Shown here: positions 6,042 to 10,511 of the stretch, piece after piece
Numbering within the stretch: the first letter of the stretch is position 1
Layout of the letters: each line of letters starts with the position of its first letter
Source: Pseudomonadota bacterium
GTDB taxonomy: Bacteria > Pseudomonadota > Gammaproteobacteria > Burkholderiales > Burkholderiaceae_B
Assembly (NCBI GenBank): GCA_021793875.1
Contig: JAJYRX010000036.1
Span: 1 to 10,511, forward strand
DNA: 10,511 nt
Direction of reading: 5' to 3'
The notes under the pieces: generated by a model
What the model was told of the DNA's origin: nothing
What the model saw: the letters and a program-made list of their open reading frames with translations, nothing else
Database searches by the model: none
Program-made: the position numbers and the translations under genes

Positions 6042-6927
6042 TGTAGTCAGACAAAGCAGCTCTTAGTTTTTTAAATGCAGCTACCTCAATTTGACGTATG
6101 CGCTCAGCAGATACTCCGAACTCGCTGGCTAAGTCATGTAAGGTAGCGCTCCCGTCATCTTGAAGCCAGCGAGCTTCAACTATACGACGGGATCTGGCAT
6201 CTAACCCCGCTAAAGCGTTATCGAGGCCTGTACCTTGTAGCTTTGCAGCTTCACGGCGCTCAAGTACCTGGCTAGGTTCTGAATGACCATTATCAGACAG
6301 GTACATAACTGGTGCATAGCCATCGTCTTCGTCGGACGGCACATCGAAAGATGTGTCATTGCCTGACATACGAACTTCCATTTCGCTAACATCTTTAGGG
6401 CGAACGTTAAGTTCACGTGCAATTTCCTCAACTTGACTGCTATTCAGAGTTTGACCATCAGGACGCATGCGGCGAAGATTAAAGAACAGCTTTCGCTGCG
6501 CCTTGGTAGTAGCAACCTTTACCAAGCGCCAATTACGTATTACATACTCATGAATTTCAGCTTTGATCCAGTGTACTGCAAATGACACTAAACGCACCCC
6601 ACGAGAAGGGTCAAAACGCCGCACAGCCTTCATTAACCCTACATTACCCTCTTGTATTAGGTCAGCATGCGGCAAACCATAACCAAGATACTGGCGTGAT
6701 ATGGATACAACCAGACGCAAATGAGACATAATAAGCTCACGCGCGGCGTTTAGATCTCCGTTATCGCGCAAACGTGTACCAAGCTCGGATTCTTGTTCGG
6801 CCGTAAGCATTGGCATACGGTAAACTGCGCTGATATATGCATCTAAACTGCCCAACGCCCCGGGGTTCGTTACCGGGAAGTCTGAATACTCGGATGACAG
6901 TACCAAAGCCTGGGAGTTTTGAGTCAT
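6025..6927 (-). CDS. rpoH: RNA polymerase heat-shock sigma factor RpoH (sigma-32)
   Basis: RpoH directs RNA polymerase to heat-shock promoters of chaperone and protease genes. The product is about 300 residues, normal for betaproteobacteria. It has sigma region 2 (DLIQEGNVGLMKAVRRFDP, about 89-107), the -10-binding stretch with VHWIKAEIHEYVIRNWRLV, the RpoH box QRKLFFNLR (144-152) that separates sigma-32 from other group 3 sigmas, and a region 4 helix-turn-helix (LHDLASEFGVSAERIRQIE, about 264-281). I chose the ATG at 6927. The upstream in-frame TTG at 6939 touches the AAAAGGA at 6940-6946, whereas the ATG is 12 bases away, long but workable. A perfect CIRCE operator lies 63 bp upstream. The gene ends inside sco in a convergent 17 bp overlap, so run-through of either transcript would make antisense RNA to the other. 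Confidence 0.97.
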   Translation of the reverse strand: MTQNSQALVLSSEYSDFPVTNPGALGSLDAYISAVYRMPMLTAEQESELGTRLRDNGDLNAARELIMSHLRLVVSISRQYLGYGLPHADLIQEGNVGLMKAVRRFDPSRGVRLVSFAVHWIKAEIHEYVIRNWRLVKVATTKAQRKLFFNLRRMRPDGQTLNSSQVEEIARELNVRPKDVSEMEVRMSGNDTSFDVPSDEDDGYAPVMYLSDNGHSEPSQVLERREAAKLQGTGLDNALAGLDARSRRIVEARWLQDDGSATLHDLASEFGVSAERIRQIEVAAFKKLRAALSDYTTEAA

Positions 6928-6939
6928 ATTTATAAGCAA

Positions 6940-6946
6940 TCCTTTT
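6940..6946 (-). promoter_or_regulatory. Ribosome binding site of rpoH
   Basis: AAAAGGA on the minus strand ends 12 bases before the ATG at 6927 and directly abuts the in-frame TTG at 6939. The spacing rules against the TTG but is longer than ideal for the ATG, so rpoH initiation may be weak or controlled by mRNA structure. Confidence 0.55.
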
Positions 6947-6986
6947 AGCAGTTGTTTAAAGCTGAATTTAATTCATAACAATATGT

Positions 6987-7016
6987 ATTTTAGCACTCGT
7001 TAGCATAGAGTGCTAA
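6987..7016 (-). promoter_or_regulatory. Putative sigma-70 promoter of rpoH, overlapping CIRCE
   Basis: On the minus strand, TTAGCA (7011-7016) could serve as -35 and TAAAAT (6987-6992) as -10, with an 18 bp spacer. Transcription would then start near 6980, giving a leader of roughly 50 bases before the rpoH ATG. The -35 and most of the spacer lie within the CIRCE repeat, the usual arrangement for repression by HrcA. The -35 is only a partial match to consensus. Confidence 0.45.
6990..7016. promoter_or_regulatory. CIRCE operator (HrcA binding site)
   Basis: The arms TTAGCACTC (6990-6998) and GAGTGCTAA (7008-7016) flank a 9 bp spacer. This matches the CIRCE consensus at every arm position and is the operator of the heat-shock repressor HrcA. 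It lies between the divergent rpoH and binding-protein genes and covers a plausible rpoH promoter. HrcA activity usually depends on GroEL, so this would tie sigma-32 synthesis to chaperonin availability. The gene for HrcA is not in the window. Confidence 0.93.
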
Positions 7017-7092
7017 TAGGACTAGACTTTTTCATATAAGTTCCCCTACCAATGATAATATTTAATCTTTCTACCATATAAACACTATATCT

Positions 7093-7096
7093 GGAG
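7093..7096 (+). promoter_or_regulatory. Ribosome binding site fixing a TTG start
   Basis: GGAG lies 6 bases before the TTG at 7103. The first in-frame ATG downstream (7157) has no such site and would cut the signal peptide, so the TTG is the likely start. Confidence 0.75.
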
Positions 7097-7102
7097 ATCA
7101 AA

Positions 7103-8290
7103 TTGTCAGAGCAAATAAGCATTGCATTTCGCCGTACACTAAATGCATTTGCACAAATGTTAACCGTCAGCGCATTAGCGTTAACTGCTACTCAGGCTGC
7201 AGCACAAGTTAAGGTTGGGGTGGTTACATCGTCTACAGGTGCCACAGCGCTTGTTGGAATACCACAAAAAAATACTGTTCCTCTGCTGCCTACAAAAATT
7301 GGCGATCTCTCGGTAGAGTATATGCACTTTGATGACGCTAGTGACCCTACCCAAACCGTTACGACATATAAAAAGCTTATGTCTGAAGAAAAGGTAGATG
7401 CCATTATAGGCCCCACCGGATCGCCTAACTCAATGAGCGTACTACAGTTTGTAGCTGAATCAGGTACACCCATGCTAGCACCCGTGGGCACGGCCGCGGT
7501 AGTCTTGCCCATGACTCCAGAAAAATCATGGGTTTTTAAAACTACTCAAAATGATGACATTATCGCTGAAGCCTTGGTACAGCACATGGAAAGCACGGGT
7601 ATCAAAACGCTGGGTTATATTGGAATGGGCGACGCCTATGGTGATAACTGGCTCAGGGTATTAACCGAGTTAACAAAGCAAAGTGGTATAGAAATTACCC
7701 AGGTAGAACGCTTTCAGCGCACTGATAGTTCAGTAACTGGTCAATCATTAAAGCTGTTATCGTCCAACCCAGATGCAATATTAGTGGGCGCTACCGGAGC
7801 AGCAGCTGTTTTACCTCAGGTAACTCTTAAAAAACAAGGTTATAAAGGGCAAATTTACCAAACTCATGGTGCTGCCTTAGATGCTTTTCTAAGTCTGGGG
7901 GGGAAAGACGTTGAAGACACAATATTAGCAGCCAGCCTTATGTTGGTACTCGATGAAATTGACGACAGCAACCCATCAAAATCTATAGCAGTTGAATATA
8001 TAAAACGCTACGAAGAAATGTATGGCGAAAAACCTGCCACTTTCGGGGCAAACGTATACGACGCCGGTCTATTACTAGAAAAAGCCATTCCGGTTGCCGC
8101 AGAAAAAGCCAATCCGGGTACAAGCGAGTTCCGCAAGGCATTGCGTGATGCTCTGGAACAGACATCAGAGCTTGTTGCTACTCAGGGTGTCTACAACATG
8201 ACTCCAGAAGATCACAGCGGATTTGACGAGCGCGGCCGTGAACTTATTACTGTAAAAGACGGTAAATGGCGCCTGCTAAAAACAGATTAA
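7103..8290 (+). CDS. Periplasmic substrate-binding protein of the branched-chain amino acid ABC transporter type (LivK-like)
   Basis: The 395-residue protein begins with a Sec signal peptide (basic RR at 10-11, hydrophobic to about 30, AAA before Gln35) and continues as a type I periplasmic binding protein. Typical family features are VKVGVVTSSTG near the mature N-terminus, IIGPTGSPNSM at about residues 100-110, the hinge region AYGDNW, and ANVYDAGLLL near the C-terminal lobe. Such proteins capture branched-chain amino acids, other amino acids, amides or aromatic acids for an ABC importer, but the ligand cannot be read from sequence alone. No permease or ATPase gene is nearby, so it is an orphan receptor in this window, as is common in Burkholderiales. 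The start is TTG with GGAG 6 bases upstream. The 3' end overlaps the convergent EEP-family gene by 4 bp. It shares its upstream region, including CIRCE, with rpoH. Confidence 0.92.
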   Translation: MSEQISIAFRRTLNAFAQMLTVSALALTATQAAAQVKVGVVTSSTGATALVGIPQKNTVPLLPTKIGDLSVEYMHFDDASDPTQTVTTYKKLMSEEKVDAIIGPTGSPNSMSVLQFVAESGTPMLAPVGTAAVVLPMTPEKSWVFKTTQNDDIIAEALVQHMESTGIKTLGYIGMGDAYGDNWLRVLTELTKQSGIEITQVERFQRTDSSVTGQSLKLLSSNPDAILVGATGAAAVLPQVTLKKQGYKGQIYQTHGAALDAFLSLGGKDVEDTILAASLMLVLDEIDDSNPSKSIAVEYIKRYEEMYGEKPATFGANVYDAGLLLEKAIPVAAEKANPGTSEFRKALRDALEQTSELVATQGVYNMTPEDHSGFDERGRELITVKDGKWRLLKTD

Positions 8291-9144
8291 GGAAGTTCCA
8301 ACTCGGTAAGTAGGGGCGCATGGTCAGACAACTGTTTCCACGGCGCCCCCTGTAGTACCTTGGCTTGTCGCACGGCAAAACCACGCTGATAAATACGATC
8401 TAGTCGCAGCCACGGAAATGCAGCTGGAAAGGTTCGTGGTGGTAAAGCAATACGGGCATTGTCTGTACCACTTAACTGCAGTATGCGTTTTGCTGGTGCC
8501 CGCCATTTCTGCTTGTTTGGAAAAGAGCGCCTGAAGCGGCTTAAAGGTCCTTGCACACCCGGCGTAGCAAGTCCGGTTTCAGGGGCAACAGCAAATACCT
8601 CATGCAAATTAAGCTGATTCACAAACAGCGGGGCCAAACGGTTATTCCAATCGTTAAAGTCGCCCGCTATAAGTATAGGCTCATCATTTGGTACCCAGGT
8701 TTTTATTCTTCGCACAAGAGCTGCCACCTGCCTGCTTCTTCCACCCCCAAATAAACCTAAGTGCACAACTATACAATGCACTGGCGTACCATCTACATCA
8801 ATTACTGCATGCAATAATCCACGCTGCTCTAACCTATGGTCTGATACATCTTGATTCTCATGCTGCAAGATAGGAAAACGTGATAAAAGAGCATTACCAT
8901 GATCAGTACTTGCCCTTACAGCGTTGCAGCCGTAAGCAACATCCATTTCTAACGCTGCAGCTAACGATTCATGCTGTGCATGTAAAGTGGTATGCAGCTC
9001 GTTTCTTCCTTGTACTTCTTGAAGAAACAACAAATCAGGGCTTAACCCGTACAGACCAAGCCGCAATTCAGAAAAAGACTCGCGACCGCCCGTAGCCGAG
9101 CGGCCTTTATGAATGTTGTAACTTACTACACGTAAAACAGACAC
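8287..9144 (-). CDS. Endonuclease/exonuclease/phosphatase (EEP) family hydrolase
   Basis: The 285-residue protein has the full active-site set of the Mg-dependent EEP fold: N10 in SYNIHKG, E43 in LFLQEVQ, H128 in VVHLGL, D162 and N164 in AGDFND, D249 in LDRIY, and D274 and H275 in the C-terminal SDHAPL. The family includes DNases, phosphodiesterases and phosphoinositide or sphingolipid phosphatases, so the substrate is not defined. In related Burkholderiales an EEP gene of this kind sits near aspS and a cardiolipin synthase gene, which allows but does not prove a link to phospholipid metabolism. There is no signal peptide. A basic segment with RFRRSFPNKQKWR (about 203-215) precedes the last catalytic blocks. 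It starts with GTG, with GAGG 6 bases upstream, 13 bp after the aspS stop, so the two are very likely co-transcribed. Its stop overlaps the convergent binding-protein stop in a shared TTAA. Confidence 0.92.
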   Translation of the reverse strand: MSVLRVVSYNIHKGRSATGGRESFSELRLGLYGLSPDLLFLQEVQGRNELHTTLHAQHESLAAALEMDVAYGCNAVRASTDHGNALLSRFPILQHENQDVSDHRLEQRGLLHAVIDVDGTPVHCIVVHLGLFGGGRSRQVAALVRRIKTWVPNDEPILIAGDFNDWNNRLAPLFVNQLNLHEVFAVAPETGLATPGVQGPLSRFRRSFPNKQKWRAPAKRILQLSGTDNARIALPPRTFPAAFPWLRLDRIYQRGFAVRQAKVLQGAPWKQLSDHAPLLTELELP

Positions 9145-9150
9145 CTATAT

Positions 9151-9154
9151 CCTC
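9151..9154 (-). promoter_or_regulatory. Ribosome binding site fixing the GTG start of the EEP gene
   Basis: GAGG on the minus strand lies 6 bases before the GTG at 9144, in the 13 bp gap after aspS. Starting here keeps SVLRVVSYN, the first conserved block of the family. Confidence 0.75.
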
Positions 9155-9157
9155 ATG

Positions 9158-10511
9158 TTACTCTTGGCCTGTTGTCAGCTGCGGCTTACGTATTCTTATA
9201 TGAAGCTCTTTAAGCTGCTGCTCGTCTACTGCCGAAGGAGCTTCTGTAAGAAGGCACTGCGCACGCTGTGTTTTTGGGAATGCTATAACATCACGTATAG
9301 AATCAGCACCTGCCATTATGGTTACCAACCTATCTAGGCCAAATGCTACGCCACCATGCGGTGGAGCTCCGTACTGTAGTGCATCTAGAAGGAACCCAAA
9401 CTTTTCGCGAGCTTCTTCCTCTTGTATGCCCAAAGCTTTGAACACCTTGCTCTGCACATCAGATGTGTGTATACGTACGGATCCGCCTCCAATTTCCCAG
9501 CCATTTAGCACCATGTCGTATGCCTTTGCCATTACATTTGCTGGATCTGTCTCAAGCATATCTTCATGACCATCTTTGGGGCTAGTAAACGGGTGATGTG
9601 CTGCAAACCAGCGTTTCTCCTGTTCATCATATTCAAACATAGGGAAATCTACCACCCAGAGCGGCTTCCATGAATCTTCAAATAGATTATTAGAACGACC
9701 GAACTCGCTTTGACCAATTTTTACCCTTAGTGCACCCATAGCATCGTTCACAACGCTTGTTTTGTCTGCACCAAAGAATATTAGGTCGCCATCTTGTGCG
9801 CCAGTTCTATTAATTATCTGATTAAGGGCTTGAGAATGAATATTTTTAACTATAGGTGACTGTAGACCATCTGGCACATTGGAAACGTCATTCACTTTTA
9901 TGTATGCCAGCCCCTTGGCACCGTAAATACCTACAAACTTAGTGTAAGCATCAATTTCACTACGGGCAAGCGCACCACCACCTGGTACACGCATTGCCAC
10001 CACCCTACATTTGCTATCGTTAGCAGGGCCAGAAAAAACTTTGAAGTCCACATCGGTTAGCACATCAGCTACATCGACCAGCTCTAGCTTTACACGTAAA
10101 TCTGGCTTATCGGACCCGAACCTTTGCATAGCTTCAGACCAAGACATAGTTGGAAAAGGGTCAGGCAGAATAATCTGCTTAACTGACTGAAAGACGTGAC
10201 GTACCATTCCTTCGAACAATGCACGTATTTGCTCTTCGTTTAAGAAGGAAACCTCACAATCGATTTGAGTAAACTCAGGCTGCCTGTCTGCACGTAAGTC
10301 TTCATCACGGAAACATTTGGTGATTTGGTAGTAACGATCAAAACCTGACACCATAAGCATTTGCTTAAATAACTGAGGTGATTGTGGCAATGCAAAAAAG
10401 TCGCCCGCGTGAACCCTGGATGGCACTAGGTAATCACGAGCACCTTCAGGGGTACTACGTGTGAGCATTGGTGTCTCAATATCAATAAAGCCATTCTGGT
10501 CCAGATAGTTA
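9158..10511 (-). CDS. aspS: Aspartate-tRNA ligase, class II (5' end outside window)
   Basis: AspRS charges tRNA-Asp with aspartate in the cytoplasm and is essential. The frame is open to the window edge (from 10510), so about 450 C-terminal residues are present, and the N-terminal anticodon-binding OB domain lies outside. Full-length bacterial enzymes are about 590 residues. Visible parts are the motif 1 end (DIETPMLTRSTPEGARDYL), motif 2 (KCFRDEDLRADRQPEFTQID), the bacterial insertion (GAD) domain in the middle with IFFGADKTS near its end, the GGGSVRIH block, and motif 3 (GVAFGLDRLVTIMAG) followed by SIRDVIAFPK. An ATG at 10468 is internal, not the start. Whether the enzyme is discriminating (Asp only) or also charges tRNA-Asn depends mainly on N-terminal residues that are not visible. 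The EEP gene follows 13 bp downstream in the same direction. Confidence 0.97.
   Translation of the reverse strand, partial: NYLDQNGFIDIETPMLTRSTPEGARDYLVPSRVHAGDFFALPQSPQLFKQMLMVSGFDRYYQITKCFRDEDLRADRQPEFTQIDCEVSFLNEEQIRALFEGMVRHVFQSVKQIILPDPFPTMSWSEAMQRFGSDKPDLRVKLELVDVADVLTDVDFKVFSGPANDSKCRVVAMRVPGGGALARSEIDAYTKFVGIYGAKGLAYIKVNDVSNVPDGLQSPIVKNIHSQALNQIINRTGAQDGDLIFFGADKTSVVNDAMGALRVKIGQSEFGRSNNLFEDSWKPLWVVDFPMFEYDEQEKRWFAAHHPFTSPKDGHEDMLETDPANVMAKAYDMVLNGWEIGGGSVRIHTSDVQSKVFKALGIQEEEAREKFGFLLDALQYGAPPHGGVAFGLDRLVTIMAGADSIRDVIAFPKTQRAQCLLTEAPSAVDEQQLKELHIRIRKPQLTTGQE

Noticed and set aside
6928..6939. TTG at 6939 as the rpoH start, giving four extra residues
   Set aside because: It directly abuts the AAAAGGA ribosome binding site, leaving no spacing. 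The ATG at 6927 is more plausible.
7027..7056. Possible sigma-32 promoter upstream of the binding-protein gene, from a CCCCTA stretch
   Set aside because: The matching -35 (CTTGAA-like) is absent at proper spacing and the -10 is incomplete.
7897..7903. G7 tract inside the solute-binding protein gene as a phase-variation switch
   Set aside because: Seven G is short for efficient slippage, the gene is intact, and periplasmic transport receptors are not usual phase-variable genes.
8551..9337. Several plus-strand open frames of 60-71 codons opposite the EEP gene and the end of aspS
   Set aside because: They have low-complexity, unnatural compositions, no ribosome binding sites, and lie wholly opposite strongly conserved genes.
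10466..10468. ATG as the start of a shortened AspRS
   Set aside because: The frame continues upstream to the window edge with conserved AspRS sequence (GFIDIETP), so the gene is cut by the window, not truncated.
1..10511. Mobile elements, CRISPR arrays, tRNA or rRNA genes, phage or defence systems
   Set aside because: No transposase-like proteins, repeated spacers, tRNA-like cloverleafs or defence domains were seen. The window is core metabolism and housekeeping genes.

Overview
The window looks like a piece of the chromosome of a betaproteobacterium in the order Burkholderiales, most like the Alcaligenaceae/Bordetella side. The evidence is the respiratory gene order (ctaD, a small assembly protein, a DUF2970 protein, ctaE, a DUF2909 protein, SURF1, an SCO-like membrane protein, ctaA, ctaB, sco), a beta-type rpoH next to it, a free-standing periplasmic branched-chain-amino-acid-type binding protein, and aspS followed by an endonuclease/exonuclease/phosphatase (EEP) family gene. 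The DNA is AT-richer than typical Bordetella (roughly mid-40s % GC by eye), so a low-GC relative is likely. I cannot name the genus.

Positions 1-6041 are the aa3-type cytochrome c oxidase block. It holds the 3' end of ctaD (catalytic subunit I), a 36-residue single-span protein, a DUF2970 protein and ctaE (subunit III). A small DUF2909 twin-membrane protein follows on the opposite strand. Then come SURF1 fused in frame to an SCO-like thioredoxin-fold membrane protein, ctaA (heme A synthase), ctaB (heme O synthase) and a lipoprotein SCO copper chaperone. CtaB and CtaA make heme A from protoheme, SURF1 helps insert heme a3, and SCO delivers copper to CuA. The CuB chaperone gene ctaG (cox11), normally found between the small protein and the DUF2970 gene, is absent here.

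Positions 6025-7102 hold rpoH (sigma-32) on the minus strand. It overlaps the end of sco by 17 bp and is preceded by a perfect CIRCE operator that covers a plausible promoter, so HrcA very probably represses this sigma factor gene. Positions 7103-8290 hold a divergent type I periplasmic solute-binding protein with a TTG start. Positions 8287-10511 hold a minus-strand pair: aspS (5' end outside the window) and an EEP-family protein.

The window is densely coded. The longest non-coding stretch is about 175 bp, between rpoH and the binding protein. I see no RNA genes, insertion sequences, CRISPR arrays, phage genes or convincing intrinsic terminators, and no clear new multi-gene system. The points most worth checking are: a glutamine where subunit I normally has its heme a3 histidine ligand; the missing ctaG; the SURF1/SCO-like fusion, which sits on an A9 homopolymer where a one-base slip restores a classic ATGA gene overlap; and the CIRCE element on rpoH.
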